Part shown: positions 42,751-53,904 of the stretch, one piece after another | Layout of the letters: each line of letters begins with the position of its first letter | Numbering within the stretch: position 1 is the stretch's first letter | Source: Taxillus chinensis | Taxonomy: Eukaryota > Streptophyta > Magnoliopsida > Santalales > Loranthaceae | Direction of reading: 5' to 3' | NCBI GenBank assembly: GCA_023512835.1 | Contig: CM042088.1 | Location: 7,618,078 to 7,682,077, forward strand | DNA length: 64,000 bases | Made by a program: the position numbers and the translations under genes | The notes under the pieces: model-generated | What the model saw: only the letters and a program-made list of their open reading frames with translations | Databases searched by the model: none | Told to the model about the DNA's origin: nothing

Positions 42751-42901
42751 TTGTTTATTCTATGTACTAAGGCTGAAATTATGTTCTTGCTGATGTAAAT
42801 CAATGGATGGAGCAATTATCTTTATCTCTGTATATTTATTTTCCGCTTTGCTAACCAGATCATATTACAAAGGGTTTTGGCATCTCTATATTGGGGGAGG
42901 T
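42751..42901 (+). other. Copia-2 3' UTR and polypurine tract
   Basis: Noncoding, ending TATATTGGGGGAGGT before the LTR. It is closely similar to 7798-7941. Confidence 0.8.
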
Positions 42902-44308
42902 TGTTGGATCAAACCCAGAATTTGGATGATGTTGATAAAACCCTATGTAATTTGGTATGAGATCTTTTAATATAATTTCTAATATGTTACAGAAGACAAG
43001 TGTTAATCTGGATCTTCAATCGTGAGAACAAAGTTAAGGACAAAATACATAATCCTGATCTAGACCAACGTGAGTATCATCAATCAACTTGGTAAATAAC
43101 CAAGTCATTATAAGATACGGAGTAAGGATTATTAGCGTTGACTAATCACTTAAAGATATGGACTAAGAAATCCGAGTCTATCACTTAAATGGACTTAGAA
43201 TATTAGTCTACCACTCATGCGGAGTAAGAGAGAAATTGCGGAACAAGGAGCTGTCTTTCACTCACGCGGACTAAGGACAAAAAGGCACAGAGTAAGGAAT
43301 ACGAGTTTGTCATTTGCGTAGAGTAAGGAAGGACTTGTGCAGAATAAGAATCCGAGCCTGTCATTCATGCGGAGTAAGGAACGACTTCTGCAGAATAAGG
43401 ACACGAGTCTTTCGTTCGCATGGAGTAAGGAAAAGAGAAGCGGAGTAAGGAATCCAAACCTTTACTCAAGTAGAGTAAGGAAGCACTGGCACGGAGTAAG
43501 CCATCTGAACCTTTACTCAAGCGGAGTAAGAAAACGCTGACACGGAGTAAGCCTTCCAAATCTTTCGTTCACACGGAGTAAGGAAGCACTGACACGGAAT
43601 AAGGAATCAAGTATCAAACTGACACGGAGTAAGCAACCACTGACACGAGTAAGGATCCGAGCTTCGTTAACACGGAGTAAGGAACCTTACAACGGACTAA
43701 GATAACGCTGCTCCTACTAATCAGCTACTCATTCAAAGTCATCAGCTCGCTTTGTCCTGATGTAAGTAGGATCTGTTGAACATTTATCATCTTACACGTG
43801 GAGACAAAGCCTTTAATGCAGTTGAAATCATGCGAAGCAATTCAATACGCTTATACTTCCAACATCTTGAGTTCCACATCCACATCAGTTAAAGCAGATG
43901 TATTTTCTGAGAAGTCTTCAATGCTACACACTACTCGGAAAATTCTGTTCCAAGAATATTTCCTAAGGATGTCTATATATACTGAGTCTTGTATATTTTT
44001 ATGAGGGTGCATACATGTGAAAGAGCTTAGAGGATTTCATTTTTGGCTAGTGTGTGCATTACTGTAAAATAGAGTGCTACTATAAACAGAAGAAAGATAC
44101 ACTTTCAGTAGAACCAAAAGCTTATACTTAGCTTTAATCTGCTACAATTTGTTATAAGTATCTTGTGATAATAATACAAATTACTTCCTTTATCAAGTTA
44201 TCTTCCACATTGATTTTACCTTTAATCAGATTAAGTGTTGCAACAAAAAGAGTAAGAAAAGTTTTTGAAAAGTCTATTCACCCCTTTCTAGGCTTCCTGG
44301 GACCAACA
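42902..44308 (+). repeat. Copia-2 3' LTR (1407 bp)
   Basis: It starts TGTTGGATCAAACCC and ends TCCTGGGACCAACA, perfect TGTTGG/CCAACA ends. The repeat array is at about 43120-43710 and the TATA box at 43972-43982. The right flank GTGGG belongs to a Tat-type pol on the - strand. Confidence 0.9.
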
Positions 44309-46999
44309 GTGGGGCAATCGGAAGTTGTCTTTTGGACTTGCCTTGTTGAGCTCGCGGTAGTCCACACACATATGAACTTTTCCTCCTTTCTTTGGGACCG
44401 GTACTATGTTAGCCACCCATTCTAGATAGTGGGCTACACTAAGGAAGCTAACATCCCATTGCTTCTTGACTTCCTCTTTGATTTTTAGAATCATTTCTAA
44501 TCTCATTCTCCTTAGCTTTTGTTGGATAGGCTTGCACTCGGGCTATTGGTCCCTTGGAGCCTAGAGGGAGGTGAATAGGCTCTTATCAAAACTCTTTTCT
44601 AACTCTTTGGCACAACACTTATCTGGTTAAGAGATAGAATCAATGTGGAAGATAACCAGATAGTGGAAGTATTTTGTTTTATTATCAGTATGATAAGTAC
44701 AACAAAATGGAAGTAGACTAAAGCTTGAAAGCTTTTAGACCTACTTAACAACTCTTTAACACTCGTTTACAATGTACTCACACGCTAGCCTCCATGATCT
44801 CAACAAGCTTTGGTACATACACAAAATTATTACACGCTCACAAACTATTTATAAAATGTACAAGTGTTGCTATTTATAGAGACATCCACAAGAGATAGCC
44901 TTGGAACTTGTTGTTCCAAACATTGTGCACATTTACTGTTTCTCGGAAATCTCTCTGCCTCAATTGCTGCGGATGTGGTCTTCAAGATCTTTGGTTTGCA
45001 ATGCATAAGAGTCTTTGTAAATTCCCAAGTGTAGTTAAAGTTGTGTCCACATATTCGGATGATCCACGTGTAAGATGCTTTAGGTTCTCAACAAGTTTGT
45101 CTTACATCGGGAAGCAGTGAGCTAGTGACTTTGAATACGAAGAGATAAGTTGAAGTAGCGTCTTAATGAATCCGGTGTAACGTTTCTTACTCCGTGTTAA
45201 ACTAAGCTCAGATCCTTACTCCGTAATACTGATTGCTTACTCCGTATCAATTTGGTACTGGAATCCTTATTCCGTGTAATCGCTTCCTTACTCCGTATGA
45301 AAGAGAAGGTCGGAGTGCTTACTCCGCATCAGCACTTCCTTACTCCACATCTAGTTTCCTTACTCCGCATGAGTTAAAGGAACGGATGGCTTACTCCGTA
45401 TCAGCACATCCTTACTCCGCATGAGTGAGTGGTTCAGATTCCTTACTTCGCAACTAGTTTTCTTACTCCATGCGAATAAAGACTCAAGTCCTTATTCCGT
45501 AGAAGTACTTCCTTACTCCGCATGTATGGAAGACTCAGATTCCTTACTCCGTGTCTTCTTTACTTTAGTCCGCTTGAGTGGAAGACTTAACTTTTTAACT
45601 CCGTGACAACTCTCTTACTCCGTGCGACTTTGTAGACTAAGATTCTTACTCCGCATCTATTTGACTTAGTCCATTTAAAGTATTAGGTGCAGATTCCTTA
45701 GTCTGTAGCTTTTAAGTTCTTAGTCCGCACGAATGATCCTTATTCCGTATGAAGTAAGGACTTGGTTATTTACCAAGTGTTTGACAACACTCATTCTCAC
45801 CTGGATCAAGATTATGTATCCTATCCTTAGCTTTGCTCTCACAAGTGAAGATCCGGATGAAGATCATATCTTCTATAATGACTTAAGACAAAACAACAAA
45901 GGTCTCAAATCAAATTACTTAAGGCTTTATCAGCATTATCCAAATTCTGGGCTTAATCCAACACGGGCTTCGAAGGCAATTGATGTTGCACTATACTTGT
46001 ATCCAGTCCAGGCATATCTTTATAGGACCAAGCGAATACATCAATTTAAGTCTTCAGAAGTTCCTGAAGTCGGTTTCTAGTATCATTAGGGATCAAGGAC
46101 CCTAAGCTTAGTTCTTTAGGTTCAGCAGGTGTCTCAAAGTTTATAACTATGATCGGGTCTTTGCTAGGGATGGTGGGCCGATCTTCCCTTTCTAACATAC
46201 ATTTAATGTCTTCAGGCAGCTTAGGGTCTTCCACCGTACCAGCTCCTTTACCTCAAACACTGGTTGCTCCCAATTTGGATCTAGGTCCAGTCTTAAGCAA
46301 CTCGATTCTTCTTTACTTTCCCAATCTTTAATTTTATCATACCTGTTCGAAAAAGTTTGACTTGTTCAACCATTTATGATAATGTAGGTGGTATGAGATG
46401 TAAAAGGATGCCTAACCCATATCTTCCAATGGCGCTTTGGATGATGGTAGGTTCTTTGATTCCTTGTTCTTGTAAGCCAAGGCCTTGTCCTACTTTGTGA
46501 CCCAGCTTTAGCGTGACTGACGCAACCATCTTTGCTGCTTTAGGTAGTTATGCCCTAATATCCTAATCAGTTGTAGGATTTGGGAAGTAGGTTGCATTGA
46601 CAACTTCAAAAGAACGGAAGCAGCATTCAAGAATGTCTTCGCTGCCTTCAATGCATTCAGAAAGGATTTCTGCTTCCCTATACACACAGATAAGCTGCCC
46701 ATTTATGATGAACTTGACCTTCTGATGGAGGGTTGAAGGAATTGCTCCTGCCACGTGGATCCATGGTCTCCCTAACAGGCGACTGCAATAAGGAGCGATA
46801 TCCATCACTTGAAACTCAACAGAGAACACACTTAGGTCAATTTGTAGTGGTACATCTAGGGTTCCCACCACTTCTCGTCTTTCTCCGTCGAAGGCCCTTA
46901 CTAACATATTGGTTAGTCGAATGCAAGTCGAATCCACCGGTAGTTGCTTCAGGATGGGTGCTGGCATAATATTCAATGAAGATCCATTGTCAATCAGCA
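44309..46999 (-). pseudogene. pol: Second Tat-like element fragment: RT start, linker, protease and G-patch (solo LTR inside)
   Basis: This is a 2.7-kb - strand piece closely related to the element at 23571-40617. From the right, the protease region reads DNGSSLNIMP, RAFDGERREVVGTLDVP, FSVEFQVMDIAPYCSRLLGRPWIH. A shortened G-patch block and the candidate splice acceptor follow near 46345, then the linker (EDPKLPEDIKCMLEREDRPT, EPKELSLGSLIPND). At 44309-44506 the RT fingers read LEMILKIKEEVKKQWDVSFL, VPVPKKGGKVHMCVDYRELN, SPKDNFRLPH. A solo LTR occupies 44544-45963. Copia-2 cuts it on the left and copia-3 on the right. About 60 residues after the G-patch are missing compared with the first element. 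Confidence 0.85.
44544..45963 (-). mobile_element. Solo LTR of the copia-1/2/3 family (1420 bp), TSD CGGGC
   Basis: On the - strand it starts TGTTGGATTAAGCCC and ends TCCAAGGGACCAATA (CCAACA mutated). CGGGC flanks it at 44539-44543 and 45964-45968. The repeat array is at about 45178-45775. The Tat pol frame resumes after it. Confidence 0.92.
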
Positions 47000-48430
47000 T
47001 GTTGGTCCCTGGGAGCCTAGAAGGGAGTGAATAGGCTCTAATCGAAAACTCTTCTTTTGTCTCTGGCACAACACTTATCTGCTTAAGAGATATAATCAAT
47101 GTGGAAGATAACCAGATAATAGAAGTATTTTGTTTTATTATCAAGAGATAATTACAACAAAATAGAAACAGATTAAAGCTTGTAAAGTTTTTTCGATCTA
47201 TTGAACAATTCTCTTAACACTGTTTACAATTACTCACACACTAGCCAGTATAATCTCTATTAGCTCTTGTACATACATGCACGTATATATTTCTCTATAA
47301 CACATTGTACGCATTTTAATAAAATATATATAACCATCCGTGAAAAACATCTCTCGAACTTGTTCTTCCGAGCAATGTGCAGCATTGAATGTTCCTCGAA
47401 AATCTCTCTGCCTTGATTGCTGCGGATGTGGAGTTCAAGATCTTGGGTTTATAAAGCATAAGTGTCTTTGCAAGTTCCCAAGTGCAGTTAAAGTTATGTC
47501 CACATATCTGTGTGATCCACGTGTAAGATGCTTTAGGTTTTGAATGAGTTTATCTTACATCGGTACACAGCGAACTGACGACTTTCAATGCGAAGATGAT
47601 AAGTTGAAATAGCATCTTCTTAATCCATCGTAAAGTTCTTTATTCCGTGTTAATGAAGCTCGGATCCTTACTCTGTGTCAGTGGTTGCTTACTTCGTGTC
47701 AGTTTGATACTGGAATCCTTATTCTGTGTCAGTGCTTCCTTACTTCGTATGAATGAGAAGTCCAGAGAGCTTACTCTGTATCAACGCTTCCTTACTCCGC
47801 ACGAGTTCCTTATTCCGCATGAGTTCCTTACTCTGCATGAGTTCCAAGGCAGATGGCTTACTCCGTATTAGTGCATCCTTACTCTTCATGAGTAAATAGG
47901 TTTGGATTCCTTATTCCGCATTTCTTTTTCTTACTCCGTGTGAATAAAGGACTTGGGTCCTTATTCCGCACAAGTCGTTCCTTACTCCGCATGTATGAAA
48001 TACTCGGATTCCTTACTCCGTGTCTTCTTGTCCTTAGCCCGCTTGGGTGGAAGACTTAGCTTTTTATTCCGCGATAACTGTCCGTTACTCCATGCTAGAT
48101 GTAGACTAGGATTCTTATTTTGCATTTATTTGACTTAATCCATTAAGGTGTTAAATGTAGATTCCTTAGTCTGTAGCTTTAAGTGTTTGGTCTGCACGAA
48201 TGATCCTTATTCCGTATGAAATGTAGACTTGGTTATTTACCAAGCGTTTGACGACACTCACGTTTGTCCGGATCAGGATTATGTATCCTTTCCTCATCTT
48301 TGCTCTCTCAAGTGAACGTCCGGATTAAGATCATATCTTCTACAACAGCTTATGAATAAACATGCAATGTCTCAAATCAAATTACATAGGGTTTTATCCA
48401 CATCATCCAAATTCTGGGCTTAATCCAACA
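47000..48430 (-). repeat. Copia-3 3' LTR (1431 bp)
   Basis: On the - strand it begins TGTTGGATTAAGCCC at 48430 and ends CCCAGGGACCAACA at 47000. The PPT (TTGGGGGAGAT, 48431-48441) is on its right. The left flank CAGCA is Tat protease sequence. The repeat array is at about 47636-48215. Confidence 0.9.
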
Positions 48431-48576
48431 ATCTCCCCCAATTATGGATATGCCGAAACCCTTTGTGATTTGATCTGATAAGTGAAGCAAAAAGATAACA
48501 TACAGAATAAAGATAACTTCTATTTTCATTAGGTCAGCGACAAAGTACAATTCAGCCTTGATACATGAATTTTACA
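48431..48576 (-). other. Copia-3 polypurine tract and 3' UTR
   Basis: Noncoding, with CATAATTGGGGGAGAT on the - strand next to the LTR. It matches the copia-1 and copia-2 ends. Confidence 0.8.
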
Positions 48577-50208
48577 TTAAGGTACATAAGGCTTACTATA
48601 CTTGAAGATCATTGTTGTTGCCTTCTCTCGAAGCTCTATTGTTTGCTCCAAAGTGTAGTCTTGGATGTTCTTCCAGTCTTCATCCACCCTTATGAAAGAT
48701 TTGATGAAGAAATAGACAAAGGCTATGCAGCTATCTCCATCGGGTTGTTGAGGCACTTGCTTTTTGCTCCGGATCGCCGCCTTCAACTTTTCAGTAGGAG
48801 CCAAAGGAGTTTAGCCCATTTCTTGATAAAGCCCGGATTACTTTACTGCCTTTGTCAGTTGAAGACGCAATGGCTCCAGTTGATCTTTTCTAACTCTTTT
48901 ATCCATAACTTGATGAGAATCAATCAGAAGCATCTGCTTTGATGGAATCAAAAAGACAATCAGCATGAAGTGCGGCGTCTTGACCCGGTACGGAATGAGG
49001 ATGGAGGAAAGATTTTTCCATGGCTTGTTGTCCTCAACAGTTTCCTCGATGAAGGTCCGGATGTGGGCTACGTCTAGAAGATAGCCCTCAGACCAACATG
49101 GCAAGACATCAAACAAGTGTCCGTCCTTGTACAGAGACAGAAATAGCCTCATCTCCATCTTTACTGCCCGAGAGAAGTTGCCTATGTCATCTGTAATAAA
49201 TAGGCCCTTCTCAGAACGTAGAGTTTGAATATCTTCAGGGGAGAAAGGATACATATCGGATAGACATCTTCGCTCGGCAATAGACGCGACATACTTAGCC
49301 ATTTCATTGCAAACACTTCCATTCGCATCATATGGATCACGATCCGCATATGATGGGAGGAAGGTGACAGCCACGGATGGAGAGGTCGAAGGAGGAGTTG
49401 CACTGGAGGAGATTGGCTGAGAGAAGCGGCTATGTTTGGGGATAGAAACTCCTGGAAGCAGTGTAGATGCAGGCCTCTTACCAACACGAGCTGAGGAAGA
49501 TGCAGGAGGATCAGATGATACTCTCTCCCCCGTTTTGTCAGATCGCCGAGGAGCGGTAAGAGGACGAGCCATTGTATGTGCCAAATCCACGAAAGAGGCA
49601 GACAATGAGTGCACGAAAGAGGCGACGAGATCCATCTTCTACTCGTTGGAAGTAGAAGAGTCAGATAGGGCAGAGAGGAGTTGAGCACCAAGAGCATCAA
49701 CCTTGATGGCAATTTGGGCGCTCTAGGCTTGGGTGTGTCGGTCTAGCTCTGCAGAGATCACAGCATCAGAGTGAACTGTTCCAAACGAGGCACATCCAAG
49801 CACAAGCACTGGGGCCTTGGAGGACTCCCCCGCATGAAGTGGTGCAGGAGTGCGTTGGGCATAGGAGTCAGCAGCTGGAGAGAGGAGTTGGTTAGCAGCA
49901 GTAGTAGAGGGGCCACCCATCGAAGGCATCCGGGGCATCAGAACTGCTTTGACCAGAGAGGTCAACAACGGGGATTGCTGCAGCAGGAGAGGAGGGCCCG
50001 GCCTCAGCAAGGGAAGGCACCCATGCGTCATGGGCTGGTCCGGAGGTAACAACAAAAGGAACGTCAAGAATGTTAGCTGGCGTAAGGAAGCCGTTGTCCA
50101 GGTTCTAGACGATCATTTCCTCCAGGGTTTTGGTATGGCGAGTGTAATACACTCAGAGGTCATTATCGGGGATGGTGGCTATGCAGGCGAGGCTGAAACG
50201 GAACCATA

Positions 50209-50652
50209 GGTCTGTTCTCCCCCTTTGTCAGACATCGAATCACATCATAGCACACACCTATGGATCTGAGCTGCCACCATGTGAGACCGTCATGGAATTT
50301 TCCTTGTAGCTCCCCCTCAATCCACATCCTGATTGAGATCATACTGATTCGATCACCTGGTGACAGGGGTTTGTATTCCAATCCAATACTACCGCACACC
50401 ACAGGACACGCTACTCGATCACACTATACTGAGAAAACTTTCGATATCATAGAACACCTTTCCGAGAGACAACCAGGCTTAGATACCAATTGTTAGGATC
50501 AGGCCAAGGTGCATGCCTGCCCACATGTCACAATATTGTCCACTTTGGGCTCGCCACATTGGCCCGCATGGCTTTAAAACGCATTGTAACAATTTAGGCC
50601 TACTCCACTATATTAACCTCCTTAGTTTCCCCAAATTCTTCCATGTGGGACA
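50209..50652 (-). mobile_element. TRIM-like insert with one LTR (LTR 50491-50652, PBS, internal, PPT)
   Basis: On the - strand an LTR-like unit starts TGTCCCACATGGAAG at 50652 and ends GATCCTAACA at 50491. It is followed by AT and TGGTATCTAAGCC (PBS-like) and about 280 bp of noncoding sequence ending in ACAAAGGGGGAGAACAGA. The copia-3 ORF is recognisable on both sides. Its LTR shares CACAATATTGTCC(A/G)CTTTGG with the TRIM at 50997. A second LTR is not seen and the flanks (TCCGT on the right) do not match, so the left boundary is approximate. Confidence 0.55.
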
Positions 50653-50996
50653 TCCGTTAAGGTGTTGGTGGGGAGATGGTCTAGGTAGTCTCGAGGTTGA
50701 GGAAGCAGGGGCAAAGGAGCTTCCGGAGGAGAGGTAGGGACATCAGCCACTGCCATAGCAACAGAAGCATCAACGGCGGCAGCAACAGCGGGAATTGGGT
50801 GCAGGGACATCAGCACCAAAAGGCGCTGGAGAATCAGCTAGAAGTAAACTTGGCTGAGACGGCCCTGCAACCTCGGATGGGTCAGCACGAATGCTGTGCT
50901 AGGAGCCTCGGGAGATGGAGGGTGCAGCTATGGACCGAATCCGTGAGGACCGGTGGGCAGAGCTGACTTTGGTGGTAGAGCTATCGGCAGGGTCAC

Positions 50997-51484
50997 TGTT
51001 GGACCTCGGCTAGGGCACTCACTATCACAATATTGTCCGCTTTGGCACTTGCGCGCCCACCCATGGGTCGCAGCCCACACGGATTTGTTTCTAACGGGCC
51101 GTGACCCGTTAAAACATGCTGTGACAAGGTACATATGAGCCTCCTCATTAAGACGACCTCAATGTTCGCCTTAACCAATGAGGGATTCATCTATGGGACG
51201 TTAGAGACTCAATAGTCTCGCCCCCAATCCCACCACCGGTCTAGAGGACCCAGCTCTGATACCACTTGTTGGACCTTGGCTAGGGCACTCACTATCACAA
51301 TATTGTCCTCTTTGGCACTCACGCACCCACCCATGGGCCGCAACCCGCACGGATTTGTTTCTAACGAGCCGCGACCCGTTAAAATGCGTTGTGACAAGGT
51401 ATATATGAGCCTCCTCATTAGGACGACCTCAATGTTCACCCTAACCGATGTGGGATTGATCTATGGGACGTTAGAGACCCAACA
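50997..51484 (-). mobile_element. 488-bp TRIM: two 218-bp LTRs and a 52-bp internal region
   Basis: LTRs lie at 50997-51214 and 51267-51484, both 218 bp, with TGTTGG...CCAACA-type ends (one end mutated to AATA in plus sense). The 52-bp interior (51215-51266) holds only the PBS (- strand AGTGGTATCAGAGC, 51253-51266) and a PPT (GGGGGCGAGAC, 51215-51225). The flanks GTCAC (50992-50996) and ATCAC (51485-51489) look like a 5-bp target duplication with one change. It codes for nothing and sits in the copia-3 third ORF. Confidence 0.9.
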
Positions 51485-52214
51485 ATCACCAACCGAGCTA
51501 CCCTATTGTTCCGGAGCAGGGAGGAGATGGACAACAACAAAGGGCTAGTGGGCAGTCAGATTCCCATCAGGTGTAACATGGCAGAGGTAGAAAGCCTAGG
51601 GAAAGGAGATGACGCTATGTCCATTGAAGTGGGACGGACGCAGGTGCCGGAAAATGATGCTGAGTATCCGCCCAAAGGATTGATTCTTCGGGTTGTTCCC
51701 TAGCAGCCGGAACAAGAAAGTACCCCAGTCCATCAGAAAACCTTCAAAGACTCCGTACATGGCAAGAAGCAGGTCATACGGGACGGGGTCTAGGGCTGTT
51801 GTGCAAGCCTGAAGATAACGGCTCAGTATGGTCGTCATACAACTATAGCGACCCTAGGAGGACTTCACCTTATATTCCTTCCCTTTGTAAGTGCAACCCA
51901 GGGAAGCTGATGAGGACTGAAAGGAAGAGATGGAGAGCGGTGTGAAAGACGCTTGGGGTGATAACGATGGATTCACCCCTAACGGTGGATCGGATGGAGT
52001 CGGTGGTGCATCGCATTGTCCGGTAGAACTTAGCTATATCGTCGATGAGGAGATCGACGGGATCAAAGACCAGGTTCAGGATGTGGCTTGCTTCCAGTAT
52101 GGGGCGAAGCTCCAGAAACCATGCCGAAGGATTGGAAACAGCATTCCAATCGACCAGATGGTCGGGATTAACGCCAGAAAGAGAGGTCTTAGGTGCCATT
52201 GAAGATGAATGCAA

Positions 52215-53904
52215 AGAAGGGAAAGGAAATTTAGGGTTTGAGAAAAGGAAGAGCGACTATGAAATTTGAGAGTGATAAGTCGCTCTTTGCGTGAAGGCTT
52301 ATGATATATATGGCGGGTCAATGGATGCTAGCGGGTCTAGGGTTTAAGTAAAATGAACAGTGAACCGCCTGGCAATCTGATGTCATTAGCCTTGATAGGT
52401 GCGCATCTCCGAATAAAGAGATGATGTGGAGACAGCAGAACCAAGCATTTATGACGGTTGTATGCTTTCTTCTGGAAATGAAATGACTAATTGCCCATCT
52501 CGAGACGTGCATTTAATGGACCATCATTATCCATCCTCAAAAATACGCGATGTAAGATAATACTTTGTTTATCGCAAGTTGAGAGTTCCAAGAGTCAGGA
52601 GGAATTGAACCGACTTTCATCCAGGGTAAAGATAATCCGTAGAAGAATATTCGGATGAAAAACAGACCATGTTCGTAAAAACAGGTGCTATAAGAGAAAA
52701 ATAGATTCCTTTGCTGTCTTGAAGTCAAAGAGAAAAGAAGTACCATGACACTTCAAATCCGAGACATCAGACAAGATATATATCAGTGAAAATGTAAAGA
52801 GAATCTGAACCTGTAGCTTCACAAAAATAAACTAAAAAGAATAGAAAGCTTTACAAGTTGAGATTAGTACGGATATGAAACAAATATTCTAAATGAGAAT
52901 AGCATAATCCGAACTAATGAAAAACAAACAGAACTTATGCATTTAAACATGAAGCGAGACATATACATACGTTAAGGATCATTCTTACCAAAATCAAAGT
53001 ATAGGTCAGATAAAAAATACACAAGTTCATATTGGTAAACATAGCAAAACCTTCATGCTGAACGCCGTAGCTAAGATGAATTAACTCTATATGAGTTGCC
53101 CAAATTAAGATTCATGAGTGAGAATGGATTAAAGAACACATGCCAAAAATAATCAATTAATTATCATATTAAAATGCACAGTTGAAGAAACCAAAATATT
53201 CAATCATGCCACAATTCCGATTCAACAATGCATGCCCAGTTAGATCCAAAAGTGAGAGTTTAGAGGGAAGAGCATCCAAGACAAATCAGGGGGTTATTAC
53301 GGAAGTAATAGATGAAGCTTTTGCTCCCCCTTAGATCGCGGGATCCTCTCGAGAAAGACTCCCCCTCGGATAGACAGCCAGGAAAGAGGTCACGAGACAT
53401 ATAAGGGGGGTATTGCTTGAGTAATTGATAAAGCATTTTCCCCCCCTTAGACCATCCGATCCTCTCGATGGACGTTTCCTGCTTGATATTTAGATCTTGA
53501 GAAATTGCTGTCTATCCTTGAGGAAACTCCACTTGAGAAGCTGATCAGACTGCAAATGTGATTTTATCCACCAGGCATTCCGAGCTAACCCATTTCATTT
53601 CTTTAACCAAGCATGTTAATATTGCAATCAATATGAAAAAGCATTTGACATGTGTTGAGAGATTAAAATTTGAATCATGAAATCCTAAGGAGGTTTTATT
53701 CATATATTTTTAATTATGTTAGCTTAAGCAACTTCAGTCGGGAAACGCAAGCATCCTCCCATATGAAAATATGAGAAAATTATCAGAACACAATGCATGA
53801 CACAAGTAAACATGATCAATAGTAAGAACAGTAAGTGTCTAATGCTCATCATGAAACACAATGCATGTTCTGAAAGAAATACTATTAGAATGATAAATTA
53901 GAAA
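52215..53904 (-). other. Copia-3 spacer between pol and third ORF
   Basis: 1.7 kb, AT-rich and without a credible gene. It contains a diverged direct duplication of about 85 bp at 53288-53365 and 53404-53475 (GGGGGTTATTACGGAAGTAATAGATGAAGC-like, each followed by CCCCCTTAGA and GATCCTCTCGA). A promoter or splice acceptor for the third ORF may be here, but I see no firm signal. Confidence 0.6.

Larger units (their letters stand above)
48577..52214 (-). pseudogene. Copia-3 third ORF: plant-transposon-type domain, linker, Ulp1-like protease (two TRIM-type inserts)
   Basis: This is the most complete copy of the third ORF, read leftward. The N-terminus at 52214 is MHSSSMAPKTSLSGVNPDHL, followed by VFDPVDLLIDDIAKFYRTMR and GESIVITPSVFHTALHLFLS. 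After a break come MTTILSRYLQACTTALDPVP, YDLLLAMYGVFEGFLMDWG and FRHLRPSHFN (51596-51838). A Pro/Ala/Ser linker follows, cut by inserts at 50997-51484 and about 50209-50652. The protease (48838-49635, then 48577-48804) keeps TPHFMLIVF (His), LLIDSHQVM (Asp), VPQQPDGDSC (Gln, Cys) and ends FKYSKPYVP. The Gly after the Cys reads Ile. Several stops and frameshifts make it a pseudogene. It lies between pol and the 3' LTR, on the same strand as pol. The ancestral product would be near 850-950 residues. Confidence 0.8.

Noticed and set aside
50997..51484. Two nearby 218-bp repeats as a simple local duplication
   Set aside because: TG/CA-type ends, an iMet PBS, a PPT and a near-perfect target duplication make it a TRIM.
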